This document shows positions 21,593 to 33,851 of a DNA stretch of 64,000 nucleotides, piece by piece. The translations under genes and the position numbers were made by a program. Where the stretch lies: positions 9,968,001-10,032,000 of the forward strand of contig BSBM01001138.1 in the NCBI GenBank assembly GCA_027924585.1, in the 5' to 3' direction. Positions within the stretch are counted from its first letter, which is position 1. Each line of letters opens with the position of its first letter. This stretch comes from Larix kaempferi. Its lineage: Eukaryota; Streptophyta; Pinopsida; Pinales; Pinaceae. The notes under the pieces were generated by a model, which was not told the origin of the DNA, did not search any database, and saw only the letters and a program-made list of their open reading frames with translations.

Positions 21593-23432
21593 CTGAATCA
21601 CTGCATCTAACCATCTTTTCACATTGACAAGATTGCCGAGTCTACTTGTTCACTTCAGACTCGCTAGAGGAATTGAAGGGACATCCACATAGGTATAAGT
21701 TTAACCTTTTTTCGGACCTTGTGGATTATTTACGAAAAAAGAATACTCTAGTTCGTGGTGACTAGAAAAGTTCTCTCTCGCATTGTTTTATCATTTTTCG
21801 GGCGAGGAGACTAACTTTACGAAAAAGTACCCCTCAAAATCTTCTTTATGATTTTCAGACTCTCTAAACATGAAAGCCCTTGCGAGCATATACCAACTTG
21901 GGCTCAATATGAAATCTACGATATGGTGTATAGAGTTATTGTTTAAAGTTTTCAAACTCTTTAAATATGAAAACACCGGCGAGCATGAACATATCTGAGC
22001 TCGATATTAAAATCCACGAATCAATACATTATCGAGTAATAATCTATCTTGTCTTCAAACTCATTAGACAATGAAGAAAGTGTTGATTTTCCCTTCCACG
22101 AACTTAGAAAATTACACATGGTTGTATCCCTATCAAGTATTCTTCTCTCTCTTCTTCGGGCTTGTCCAAAAAATGAAGAACGTATCAAGTTTACTTTCTT
22201 GGATTCATTAAAATTTTACAAGAAATATATTATTGAGCTTCCTTTTATCTTTTTCATGTTCATTAAAAAATGAAAAGGTACTTAAAAAGATAAATGGAAG
22301 GGAAAGATCTCAGTCATTTGTTGAATCTATGGCAACAAATCCAAAATTCCTTGAAGATAGCACTAGTCTTGAGTTTGTTCAGTCGGTGGATTTTAGTTTT
22401 GGATTTAGGATAAACCTGATTTAGAGTTCTTACTCCTCCAATTGGTTACTCTTCCAATCATACAGATAATCTGTTATGTCTCCTACATGGCAGATTTATA
22501 TCATGGTCCCTTTATGTTCAAATCTTCCTAAGTTACTCTTCTGTCATGCTCATTGTTCAAGGATATCACCTGTGTCAACCATTCTGCAATTTACCTTGAC
22601 TTCTTATGTCAGCCATCCCTTATATCAGTCTCATATCAATTCCGTGTCCAAGTTTTCCTCGTGTGAGATGATGGAGGATTCATTAATTCCTTCCTTATCA
22701 CGGGTCTCTTCCCATCGACTTCAACTCATCTTGCTATGAAGGAGACTTAGAGTTTTGGATAGTACCTTGAGCTTTGCATTTACTAGTGGCAGATTCTCTC
22801 GCTATTGAGTTATGAGAATACCTCAATGTCTCTTACTCGAGAGATTCTTCAAGGGTTCGACTTGAAAACACTTTATTCACACTTGTAAGAATGTACTAGG
22901 TACCTTGGCTCCCATTTTCATTATTGGTGGGTTCCCTCACGTTTGTTCACGGTTCACATCATTGACCGATAATCAAATGGTATCCTCCATGTTCAAAACC
23001 AACGCATTTATTCACATGGTTAGGATTCGTACCTTGAGATGGTTTGGATTGAATACCTTGGGCCTATAATAGCATCATCACAATTTGTTATTTCCCAAGC
23101 TGCACAAGACTGAGCCACACTCATTTTTGTCTCTTCATGAGACATAGATCTAGTTTCTTCATTATTGCTATGTTCTCCACTTGTGACATGGATCCATGTT
23201 TGTATTTTAGTGGCCATGATATATGCATCAGTTATACATATGTATTGGAGATCATTTTCTATCCTTTTGAACATGGCATTATGTCAAGGTTATATTGTAA
23301 TATGACCTTTGTTTTGTTTCAGGTACCTGATTGGAACTGTGATTCTATGATTCCTGCGCTCCTCTAATTGACTCTTTTATATTGTATTTCGGCCATCATC
23401 TACCCTTCTGATCTCATACATTAGGGGGCATT
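21593..23432. other. Unrecognised sequence, possibly the inside of a decayed LTR element
   Basis: No frame longer than about 90 codons and no motif. A short inverted pair occurs near 21700-21825 (ttttttcggaccttg...cgaaaaaa and ttttcgggcgagg...cgaaaaag). The segment ends with acattagggggca, a purine-rich tract just before the LTR-like block at 23433, so it could be the 3' part of a worn retrotransposon. Confidence 0.35.
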
Positions 23433-24354
23433 TGTTATCCATCAAATCGACACTTCTCCGTTCGTGACGATACTAAATTTTCGTTCACACAAAAAGACAA
23501 TATGTATCAAAGAGCCTGGATTTTCTATTGATGTCTGTGGCCCTAGTCATTCCTTATTTCTCCATTTTACCTCCTTTTTGTGTATTTGGTTTAGGACATA
23601 CACACTGTTGAATACTTGCTAACTTGCATGTTGCCCGCTTTTGTTCCCTTTACCACACACGTGTTTCCCTAAATGTTGCACATGCTAGTGGTGCACTCTT
23701 CACCTGCGTGTTCCTCAAAAATCACAAAAAATAAAAATTAGATACAGTTAGGGTTAGTTTCCTAACCTACCTACCTGTCCTAACTAATCCTCTCTCGTAA
23801 CTACTTTCCCAAATTTGTCATAAATACAAAGGGAAGACCATGGGAGAGGGGCACACACTCATTTTGCAAAGTTATGTTGGAGGAATTTTTGTACAAGAGA
23901 GGAGCAAAGGATCCAGATCAGGTTTCAGAAGGTGCTTGAGCAGATCAAGGTGAAATGTACTTGTTGATATTATTGCAATCAATTAAAAAAATATTTCCTT
24001 TCCCAAATTGTTAGTAATTTGATGATTGAATTGGATATTTGAAAATGTTTGGTATTTTCAATGTCCATGTACTTTCAATTCGATTATTTATCCATATGTA
24101 ATCAGAAGCTTTGAGGAGGGTTACGTTTGCATTACAGGTCTAAGAACAAGATTTATGAATAAAACTTGAAGATTGAAGAGCTTGGATCGACCTTCATTGG
24201 TATAAGGTATTTAGTGCTCAACTTTCAAACCCTGGTTTATTTCATAAATAATATCGTATCTCATGTTTGCAAATTCCTTGATTGCAGCTTGAATTTGACA
24301 GTTTACTGGTGACCTCTATTTATCCCAGTCATTAGGAACTTTTTCCGCCCAACA
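23433..24354 (+). mobile_element. Possible LTR (TG...CA, 922 bp) after a polypurine-like tract
   Basis: The block starts with tgttatcc directly after ttagggggcatt and ends with cgcccaaca. A TATA-like cataaatacaaag lies at about 23820, followed within 60 bp by sequence typical of an LTR R region. No second LTR, primer site or target duplication is present, so this rests on position and ends only. Confidence 0.3.
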
Positions 24355-25084
24355 ACTATTAAGGTAAATATTTAAAATCAAGCGCATTTTTCCATTGTGC
24401 TTAATTTATAATATACGAAAGCAAGTCATGATGCTAGTGAATATTAGAAACTCATCAATAAAATGTAGAAATGTGTTCATGCGACGCATTGTATAATATA
24501 TATGCACCGCATGCGATACATCTTGATATTATAAATGCATCATTCAACACTTTATGTGTGTCGAACTTAGATATGTTAGTGCACATTGATATGTATGGAT
24601 GCACCATTATTAGTGTGTCCATAGACAGTAAGTGCATCGCTAATATTTGGAAATCAACAATTTTTTGGGGGTCCTAAGTGTGGTTTTGGTATACAAACCC
24701 TTCGTAAATGGTGCATCTGTTTATTTGTGGCACATGATTATTCTCAACAAACATAAAAAATGGGGCATAGACAACATTACAAAACCCCATAGCACGTGGT
24801 GTGATATTGCGCTGGTTACAGTGCACTATGTATTCTTAAGCACCGCTCAGAGTGCATTATGTTTTTTGATGTCTCACTTTTTATGATGTGCTATATATTT
24901 TTAAGCATCACTCATAGTGCAATATATATTTTAAGTTGCACCCTTAGTGTTAGACAATTTTTTTTGCAAAAAAATAAAATCAAATTTTAATTAAAAAATT
25001 GTTATTTAATCATTTTTTAAAGTTTTATATATGTGTGTGCCTAATGAAAGTTGTATGTGAATTAGAGACATTAATTATGCTAAC
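24355..25084. other. No gene; short motif repeats
   Basis: AT-rich. A motif like gtgcta.atattttaagca(c)tcactcagagtgca appears about twice near 24828-24935. No other structure is seen. Confidence 0.4.
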
Positions 25085-25445
25085 AACAACAGTAGGATGC
25101 CCAAAGGATTTGGATCCATTGGTGAAGAGTGAGGATTTTTTCACTAATGGCCAAGGTTCAATTCCTACGAGGGCCTAGCTTGAATCCATGGGGTCACATT
25201 GAGATAGTGGTTGAATGTGTGGTTGCGCCTAGAGAGATTGCATTAAATGATCTTGTGACCTGTGCACACATAAGTGGATCAAATCCCACCCCGATGTCCT
25301 TCAAAATTTAAGTCAAATCTCGCTATCACAATTGGTTTCAACGGGCCTCTGTCTGCATGACGACTTGAGTTCAAACCTTGCAACGTAGTTGGGAGGAAAC
25401 AATTAAAAATCTAGCCATGTAAGGGTTGGTGTGGCCTAGTCCAGG
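25085..25445 (+). repeat. Possible tRNA-derived SINE relic(s)
   Basis: A pol III-like A box (tccattggtgaag, about 25118) and B box (aaggttcaattcc, about 25153) are correctly ordered and spaced. A second B-box-like gagttcaaacc is at about 25371. No clear tail or target duplication was found, so the boundaries are approximate. Confidence 0.4.
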
Positions 25446-25466
25446 TGTAATCATCATGTTATTTTT

Positions 25467-26640
25467 ATGGATCTTATTCCCTTGGGTTGCGGTTTCTTAG
25501 ACCATAGGATAGTCCCGCAAGTCATGGACAACATAAAAAACAGTAGGTTGACCCGTGCATCTTTTTACAAGAGTGGGAGGCCCGAGAGAGGGAGAGGGAT
25601 TTGTACCCTCTCCATATTACAACATAGACTCATATCCTCTTGCAGAACATTCCCTCATGGGGAGTACATCCTTATTGAATTAGTTCATTCATTATAAGGA
25701 TCATGCTAGTCAGGCATTTAGGGTTGGTCCCAATTTGTGGTACCAACCCACAAAGGAAGATATATACTTAATTAGTGGGATTTATATGAGAGGGGAGAAT
25801 ATACTCAGTTCCACAGTATTCCACCTATCATTGCAAGACAGGGTCAAATCACATATGTTTAGGGATATGTCAGTGAGGACATCACTAACTCTAGTGCATT
25901 CTAGGTTGTTGGTGGCCAGTTGGATTTATATGCAGTCGATGGAGAGGACGATATGTCCCTCTCGCTTATGGTCATAATAGTGCATCACTATACCTTTGAT
26001 GGGTGACAGATTAGTTACCTTATATTGTACTATGCAAATTATTTCCTGCATAGAAACATATGTATTAGGTGTTCTGACATTTTTTGTGACAATTTTGCTT
26101 TGCTCTAGATCACTATTGTTTGATGGGAGGATGGGAATCTTGTTTAGTTCAGAGTTATTTTATTTATTTTTTAAGAGGTTTCTAACCAGTAGATCATTGT
26201 TTTCCCGTGGGGGGCAGCTCAAGTGGTAAAGATGAGAAGTTGTAATTGGTTGTAAATGGAAGGTCACGTGTTCAAATCCCCCCAATATTGGCATGCGTCA
26301 TGGTTTGGTCCCTGTGGTGCACCTAGGGGTATAGAGGTAGTGATATTGGATCCCTAGACCCCGTGTCACGCGAGTACCAGCCCAACTCCAGTATCCAATT
26401 CCCCTAATACAAAAAAACACTAGATCATTGTTCAACTACCTTCCTCCTAGGTCGAGAACTAATGTGCATGTGCACATGTCGGGGTTGATTTTTCCCATGA
26501 GGGGTCAACTAGATTTTCCAAGTAGAATTAGTTCAATTGTATTGGAGATTTTTGTCAATGAGGATGATCATACCTTGTATCTTGTGCAATACCCATACGT
26601 AGGGCTATATACTAACAAGGATTTTTGAACATCCTATATA
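25467..26640 (+). pseudogene. Second plant-mobile-domain-like pseudogene, split by a SINE
   Basis: Plus-strand fragments in several frames match the same family as 11679-12885. HRIVPQVMDNIKNSRLTRAS and FYKSGRPERG lie at about 25500-25590, GEYILIELVHS at about 25660, and WYQPTKEDIYLISGIYMRGE at 25735-25800 (compare LTVDDIYFITGLSHRGE of the first copy). A decayed middle part runs to about 26190. After the SINE there is PRSRTNVHVHMSGLIF and QYPYVGLYTNKDF (about 26450-26620), which parallels the FPYPALDFRVYPE part of the first copy. Frame changes and the SINE at 26202-26420 inactivate it. It may once have been the extra ORF of another gypsy element or of a MULE; no such element is recognisable around it. 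Confidence 0.55.
26202..26420 (+). mobile_element. tRNA-derived SINE with 12-bp target duplication
   Basis: The 219-bp body begins with a tRNA-like head: A box in ggggcagctcaagtggtaaa (from 26211) and B box gtgttcaaatcccc (about 26270). A unique body follows, and it ends in aatacaaaaaaacac. The 12-bp tagatcattgtt flanks it at 26190-26201 and 26421-26432. It is inserted in the second PMD pseudogene. Confidence 0.85.
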
Positions 26641-27676
26641 CCCAGGATGAACCACTAGATGCCAAACGTAATATTAACATTATGTTTTGATTAATGTAGT
26701 TTCATTTTTTTGTCTTATTTAATGCAAGTGAATTTATTATTACATTTTCTTGAAATTATTTGAAGTTGTTTAATTTTTTTTAATTATTACTGTCTACTAT
26801 TTTGCAAATATTGGCATGTATATTGAGAAGGTGCATCCCCAATATGACAAGGATATGGCTAAGGTTAATGAGCTACCTAACATATCGAGACCTGGCATGA
26901 CATAGATGAAATCATAGATTCGGTCGGGAGATGACAAATCAATTATGTGAAGTGATTCCTTAGCACGAAGTGCACCATGTTTGAGTTATCCAGACCATAC
27001 AAGATCTCGAGCTTTCAATCATATTGTTGACCCTTCCACTTGATATGACAATATTGATGCATCATCTTGTTGGTTCAATCAACCTACTCGAGAGGATACA
27101 CCAAAACTCTCGACCTTTTTTGGTATACCAAATCGCTATTAGGACAAGCCATTTTGGACTATGTTGAGGCCAGTTCCAGGACAACCACCAAGGAATGAGT
27201 TTGGACATGTGGATGATATCCTTAGAGGCATAGCTATGCCGTCTCAATTAGGATCCAATGAAACCCGTCGCCTCTCAACTAATTTTTCGTCGCTCTACGT
27301 AGTCATTCCATCCAGGTGACACCTTGGGAACTAAGAAAGAATACCCAGGTGACAACCATTTCACTTCCCCTCCTATATTAATATATGATGATGAATAGAT
27401 TGGGCTAGATATTAGTGCTCTTTGAGTATTGTTTTGTCTTTGTTTCAAGAATTTTGGTTCTAAATAGGTCTGGTATTTGCGTCCATAAGCCCTCTCATGT
27501 GGGGGAATGATCAAGTTTCAAACTCTTTGTTGCATTTAGCATGTTTAGCCGATTGGAATATGTTTTGGTTTGGTCAAAACTATGGGGTAACATTGTTCTC
27601 AATAGACATTCGACCTCTCTTTCAGCTACCACTTACCACCCTTTCTCTTTGTAAATTTTTTTGGTTTTCATAGAAT
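26641..27676. other. No confident gene; may hold the 3' end of the PMD pseudogene
   Basis: Short frames only. The part at about 26820-27300 has coding-like texture directly after the PMD fragment, but no motif I can name. Confidence 0.35.
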
Positions 27677-27688
27677 TTCGAATTTAGC

Positions 27689-27898
27689 CCTGAGGGGTAC
27701 CTTAGCTGGTTGGAGCTTTCGAGTCCAAAACCGAAGTAGTCGAGGTCAGAGGTTCAAATATTTGGGTCCTTTGGGGTTAGGCTCCCAAACCTGGAGCTGA
27801 CCGGGTGAGGCATCCTGGGGTGGCACCCCTGAGAATTATTACCATGGATGTAGCGAGCCCTCCATCTTATGAGGTTGTGAACCACATGAAAAAAAAAA
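27689..27898 (+). mobile_element. tRNA-derived SINE (second family)
   Basis: A box ttagctggttggagc (about 27702) and B box gaggttcaaat (about 27749) are spaced as in a tRNA head. A body rich in g/c follows and an A-tail ends at 27898. Possible imperfect target duplication: ttcgaattta (27677-27686) and attcaattta (27898-27907). Confidence 0.65.
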
Positions 27899-27907
27899 TT
27901 CAATTTA

Positions 27908-30693
27908 TAAAAAAAGAGAATACATTACACCTGTATCATACAATTATCAAAATGGAAGGAGGATCTTCATCGTTATTATTTTTTTGCCAGGATCTTCAAA
28001 AATAATTCATTGAAAATGGTTGTTAACCTTTCATTTCTGTCATCATAAAATGAATAAAAAAATAATTGGCCAATTATAGATGACATTAACAAAATGACAC
28101 ATCCACAATATAAATGTTGAAATAAAACACGTGCATATCACTTTACATTGCCATCACCCTTATTATCTTCCTAGCTTGGAATTATACCATTATTTTTCTC
28201 AAAAACATGTTTTGATCTAGGGTCATGTCTTAGTATGAACTTGAACCACCAATCCCTATCCAACACATCCAGATAAAAACACACTTGGTTGCAATATTTT
28301 CAAGAAATATAAGGCTCTGTATTTTCATCCTACATCCTTCTATATTTGCTACATATTAGCCCACTATCGGGATATTCCATTGCATTACTCTACTCAAAGG
28401 TATCCCAACACTTCCACTTAAAACGAACATATTGGAAACACAAGAATTCCACTTTCATGATCTCTTGTATCTTCATAACATAACTTAACTTCCCGCCTAT
28501 ATGTCCTGATCGTGATATCTATCATGACTATATTAATCGATCTCAACTTCCACTCCATAGTCCAATGTGACACATCCATCATCAACATCCTCAATGTGAA
28601 AATAATGTAGTTATGCCAACATAGCTGGGAACAAATGCACCTATAAAAATGTGAAAAAATGACATCGTTATATGTCTAATAACTCGAGCATTAATAAAAA
28701 CATAAATATGTTATAAACCAAATGTCCATTATAAATTTTTAAACGTACATAGAGAGATTGTTACAAATTTGTTGCACGTGATCTCCATGTTTATTGCATC
28801 ATCTTTGCCACATCGGTAATAACTAGATGCACCATATTTCTCTCTAATCTAGTCAGCCACCCAACTATTGGGATATTTCATTGGCATATTTTCTTTCAAA
28901 TCATCGATATAAGGCATGCTTCTAATGTACAACTATTTGAATTAATTCCTGCCACTATCCCACTTCATTCTCTTATCTTCATACAATCTGACCAATGGTT
29001 TCATTCCCTCCACACTGTAAAGAACGAATTTATTGATGGCATCAAATTTTGAATTTGTTGGTGTATTCATGAAATTAAAATGAATATTATGAAATCAAAT
29101 ATATGTTATCAAGTTCAGTGTAAACAATTACTATGTAGAAATTTGATAAAATATAAGTAACTTACTCTTTATCATGCACCTTTTTTCATTCATTTCAAGT
29201 ATCTCCCCTTCCCTTTTGTCTTCATCCCATTGTTTTTCCAAAATCATTGTGATTGGTGTCTCATCGATTTGCTTGATGTACTCATTGGCTTGGTATAATG
29301 ACTCGTATACTATGTAACTCTTTAAGAAAAACAAGCCCCTTCAATTTTTTCATGCACCTCTCTAAGAAGAGCATCCAACAACATGAGACCACCCTAGGTA
29401 ATTCAACCTCAACAACTAGGTGAATTAGAAGATAAAAACCTACAAGTCCACAAAACTCGTGGGTAGTTCCTTCTAAAAAATACAAACAATCTCAACTATC
29501 TCTCAACACCACCATGGAATGCTAGCCATATGAATATCCTTTGATGTGATTCAACATACAAATAGAAATAATTTAGATATGGCACACCACAAATATTAGG
29601 GGAAATCATTTTTCACACACCGCACACACTAGCAAAGGATCATGACAATACAAAATAAATGCATACAAAATTAATTTCCATAAAACTTTGAGTGCATAGT
29701 ATATTATAACCTACACTATAGAGAAAAAAACATATATTTGACTTACATACCCTTAGAATGTTCAAATGGTCATGTGATTTCAACCTCAGTAAATGTTCAT
29801 CTATAATGAAGCAACATCATATAGTCGAGTCATATAAAGAAGACACCTTGGCACCGAATATAACTTATTTTTCTAGAGAAAGATCATCTTTCTTCAAAAT
29901 CCACGGGACATCACATTGTTTAAAATACCAAGAAGGACCAACCTCACCTTTACTTTCTTTTCTTGGCCAATGTTTCTTTTTAGTATTTCAAGAAATAAGA
30001 TCTCTCCTTTCACCCAATGTGTCACTTTTTTCTGATGATATGTGCCTTTATAAAGAAGATGAATCATTTTTAAATATATGCATGGGATCTAGTAAGTGTC
30101 ATTATTAAATATACGCATGGGCATTTTGTCAATATTAGTGTCAAAAATTCTAGGATATTAAAACATAGCTTCCCCATTTGATTCAAACAATCCTAAAAAT
30201 TCCTTCTCCTTCTTTGTGTCATATCCCCGGTTCCAGTAAGTCGGTGTCATTTTTTCAGGTCGTTGGGTTCTCTTTGGTTTACCATTGAAAGTAAATGTTA
30301 TTTTTCTATAAGGGTGGTATTCTAGGAGGAATACCCTCAAGTAGTCATTAACTACCTTTATGTAGGTGGTTGGACCACCTAGCCTTTATATAAGGTCCAT
30401 AACATTTACATCCATGATACCCTGTTGTTACATGACTTGCGATGTTATTGTATATTACATTAGCATTAAAGAAGATAGTTGCACCAAATCAACTATGCCA
30501 AATAATGTTACAGATATAAAAAAATTAATCAACATGCTTACCAAAGGAAACTTGTAATCCTAGATAATCATGTGTGGTGTACACACATATGGAATACAAT
30601 GTAAAAGACCTCTATGTTGGAATGGGTCTTGATTTATCGTATACATGTATCCCTTCCCTTAATTTCTTAAATTCATAGATCAATGGTTGTTAA
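27908..30693. other. Unrecognised AT-rich region left of LINE-D
   Basis: No frame longer than 116 codons. The minus strand between about 29500 and 28700 shows several short frames with coding-like composition (for example KYPNSWVAD, IKQIDETPITMILEKQW) that might be exons or a decayed transposase, but I cannot assign a family. This DNA is the 5' flank of LINE-D and was once contiguous with 46246 onward. Confidence 0.35.
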
Positions 30694-30711
30694 TAGACAT
30701 TCATGTTCTTC
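30694..30711. repeat. LINE-D target-site duplication, 5' side
   Basis: The 18-bp tagacattcatgttcttc is repeated exactly at 46228-46245 after the LINE-D A-tail. Confidence 0.92.
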
Positions 30712-30867
30712 GTTAATTATTTTGGTTGTATACAATGGAGGGAGGGTTTACGGAGTGAGTAGGAATGGAGTTTAGGGTTTTGGAAATGCGTTCTCTTCTG
30801 CGGCAATCTGTTGTGCCTTCAGTAGGGGCCACAATCCTTGCGGGATCTCAGCTAGAGGCCCTAGAAT

Positions 30868-33851
30868 ATGACGTCTGCGGGTATGACGTCCACAGGTGAT
30901 GGTAGGGAATCAATTCTTGGTGAAGCGGGAGATCAGGAGAAAGGAGCGAGGCGGCGGATGGGACTGGGGGGTTTCCTACCCAAAACCAACGCGATCCCAA
31001 CCATCCAGATCCGGGAAGAGAAAGTCAGAGAGAAAATGGAACTGTGGAAGGATAAGGTGTTGATTGGTAAGTTTATAGGGATCTGCCCTCGTGAGAAATA
31101 CCTTGTCAGATGGATCAAAAGCACTTGGAACCCAAAAGGAGATTACGATTTGCACCTAGGGGCCAAGGGTTTTTTCTCTATAATATTTTTCAATGTGGAA
31201 GATAGGGACAGAGTGCTTGAAGGGGGGCCATATTTCTTCTTTTCTGCTGGCTTATATCTTAGACCATGGAAAGAATGCTTCAATCCGGAGTCTAAGGACT
31301 TGAAGGTTTCCCCGGTTTGGATCCATCTCTACTCTCTTCCATGTGAATTTTGGGATCTAGAAATTTTGAAAGACATTGGCAACTCCCTTGGTGAATTTAT
31401 AAAAGTGGCGGAACAGACCAAGCAGCAGAGGTACACGGCGTGTGCCCAGATTTGTGTTTATATGGATCTATCTAAGGACCTCCCAGAATCCATTAGCGTG
31501 AACTGGGAAGATGAAGAATGGATCCAACTGATTGATTACAAACAGCTTCCTTTTAGGTGCAGGTTCTGCTATGAATATGGTCATTTTGATAGGAACTGCC
31601 CCCGTGCCAGCCTGTTGAAACCTCCATCTCAAACTGACCAAGAAGGGAAAAAGGATAAAAAAGGGTTTACTTAGATTCAGAATCGTAGAAAGAACCGATC
31701 GGGTGATAACCAACGGAAAGGGAAGGGAAAGATGGACAATCGGTCTACCAGCAAAAACCCTTTCCAAATATTGGAGGAGGTCACTGATGAAGGCGAGATT
31801 AGAAAGGAAGATAAGGAAAATTTGGATCAGGGTTGTAGCCATGGATACGATGATACCGGAAGCAAATCCGGAAGACTTAATCACAGCCATGGAGGAGGAT
31901 GGCAAGGAGGAATTAGATTTGGGGAATTAGACTTGGATGCACTTGAAAAATAATGCGAGAAAAAGGGTGAGGGGTATGTTTCCAGAAGACAACTGGAACT
32001 CCTCAAGGAGGCAATCATCAAGACAAAATCCTGCCAGAAACTGGGTGTACGGGTAGACGCACAGTCAGGGAATACATGCAAGTCACCTGTAATGTCCCCT
32101 CTCATCATACCAACATGATAGAGAGGATGTGACACTAAATCCGGGCATCTAGCCCCATATCCATTAAGTAAAAAAAAAAACTCATTGATAAAAGACATAT
32201 ACATGTGCATGTTATAGAAACACAGGGGAATTAAAAATCATATTTAATATCTAACATACATTCAACATTTATGTGATAGCCATTAAATAGGACGTTGCAG
32301 AATTTATAAAAGAGAATACTTATCTGAACAAAGTAGTCCCAAGCAACCAGCTATGCATCTGCAATGTTCCACCTAACCATAGGCCAGTTGTGCTTATCAA
32401 CCTCTTGATACAACTGCCACCCCCGAGCTGGGCATGATCTCTACAAGGAACCATGGAACAGCAGACTCACACATAGCCAAGCATACAGCAAGATGAGCCA
32501 AGCCAATCTACAATTGGGTTTATCAGGCTGCTAGGAAATGGAAAGGAAGAATTGCTAAGCTAGTGAGCTCAACCACAGAGCTATGGATACCTCTACAAGA
32601 TCTATTTAGCTTGGCACCCACAATGCCTACAAACCCCACTCAAGGAAGTATTCCCTTCACCAATTCACAGTCCCTCAGGACATACCTTCCAATTCTAGAG
32701 TGTCCCAGGTGTGCATAGAAGAGTAGCCAACCCTCTTGATCTTCTTGAGAGGTTATTCTCCCCACTAGGTTTATCAAGCCAATTCTGTCCACTACCACTC
32801 CAAATCTTTTGCTCACAGGTTCAAACCAAAACAAGGATGCACATAATAGCAGAACCACAATTATTGGGCATGATAAAAACGTTTCTTCAGTGGGATGCCG
32901 AAAGATGGGGTTTCTACCAACTCAGAAAAACGTGGGAAAGCCCAAAAACGAAATGGCAATTGGGGAACAACCCTGGAGAGCAGAAATCATTTTCAGAAAA
33001 ACGCCCATGGGTATTTTGGGGCAAAAACGACCTCTATAAACCCCCAAAACGTGACTCCCTTTCTCCCAGCCACTGTGCAACACAAAAACGAGCTCCCGGC
33101 TATGGAAAAATGCAGGAAATTGGTAAAAACGTGATGAGGAAAGACCCAGTAGTTCAGACTGCGTGAGAGAGGAAAGACTGTGGGTTTAGAATGGCTTTGG
33201 GAACCATTTCGTGGGTGTTTTCTTACCCCAGAAGCAAAAGTACGAATTCCCAGGTTGATGGCCTGCCCATGCACGAAATTGGCTTCCATACCTCTTCATT
33301 CCCAAGGCATTAACTGCCTCAACCAACTCTTGGAAGAATTAAATGATTGGGTCCATAACCCAAAATGGGTAGTTGAGGGTTTATGGGTTTTCTCATTGAC
33401 ACATGGATTAACACCATTGGCTCAAGGGTTTGAATAATTTCCCTCCCTATTCCTTATAGAATCATGCCCCCATCTCTTTGTTGCATTGCATAGCTAGTTG
33501 TGGGTTTTTCATTAAAATTCGTATTTACATGATGTCTTAATTTACATTGTGCCTATCTAGCACAAGAACCATAGGCATCTATTTTTAATTACCGATACAT
33601 AAAATGCTAAATCAATGGTGGGGCCTTGTCCTTGAGCTCCTCACCATGATTAAATTACAATATTTACATCATTTACGATTTAATGCAAAGGGGGTCAAAA
33701 TGGGGACATTACATCACCTGCGGAGGACTTGAGACGGGGAAGAAAATCTAACAAGCAGCGGATAGAAGAAATCGGAGTCAAGCTTATAGAATCAGGGAAG
33801 TACCCAACAATCAGGGCTACCTTTACTGCTATCAATAAAGTTACCCAATGA
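30868..33851 (+). pseudogene. LINE-D ORF1: DUF4283 and CCHC zinc knuckle, split by a solo LTR
   Basis: Start at the ATG at 30868 (MTSAGMTSTGDGRES). The open part of 268 codons has a DUF4283 domain (about residues 60-170: VLIGKFIGICPREKYLV, YDLHLGAKGFFSIIFF, GGPYFFF) and an intact knuckle CRFCYEYGHFDRNC (CX2CX4HX4C, about residues 231-244). A TAG at 31672-31674 faces Gln in LINE-C. The frame then runs to a TAA at 31951-31953, which LINE-C has at the same place, and goes on as conserved sequence (YVSRRQLELLKEAIIKTK). There the solo LTR interrupts it. Beyond the LTR, GRKSNKQRIEEIGVKLIESG leads to the TGA at 33849-33851. It would bind LINE RNA. Confidence 0.87.
32088..33713. mobile_element. Solo LTR (1626 bp) of an LTR retrotransposon
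   Basis: It starts tgtaatgtcccc and ends ggggacattaca, a 12-bp perfect terminal inverted repeat with TG...CA. The flanks are identical 5-bp duplications, tcacc at 32083-32087 and 33714-33718. It interrupts LINE-D ORF1, whose frame resumes after it. It has no internal coding region, so it is the product of LTR-LTR recombination. The long inverted ends suggest a Ty3/gypsy family, which is an inference. Confidence 0.92.

Noticed and set aside
26202-26420. Possible functional tRNA gene
   Set aside because: A and B boxes are present but no cloverleaf can be closed; the tail and 12-bp target duplication show a SINE.
32711-33289. Frames up to 151 codons inside the solo LTR
   Set aside because: LTR sequence with long frames by chance; no domain and no matching element structure.
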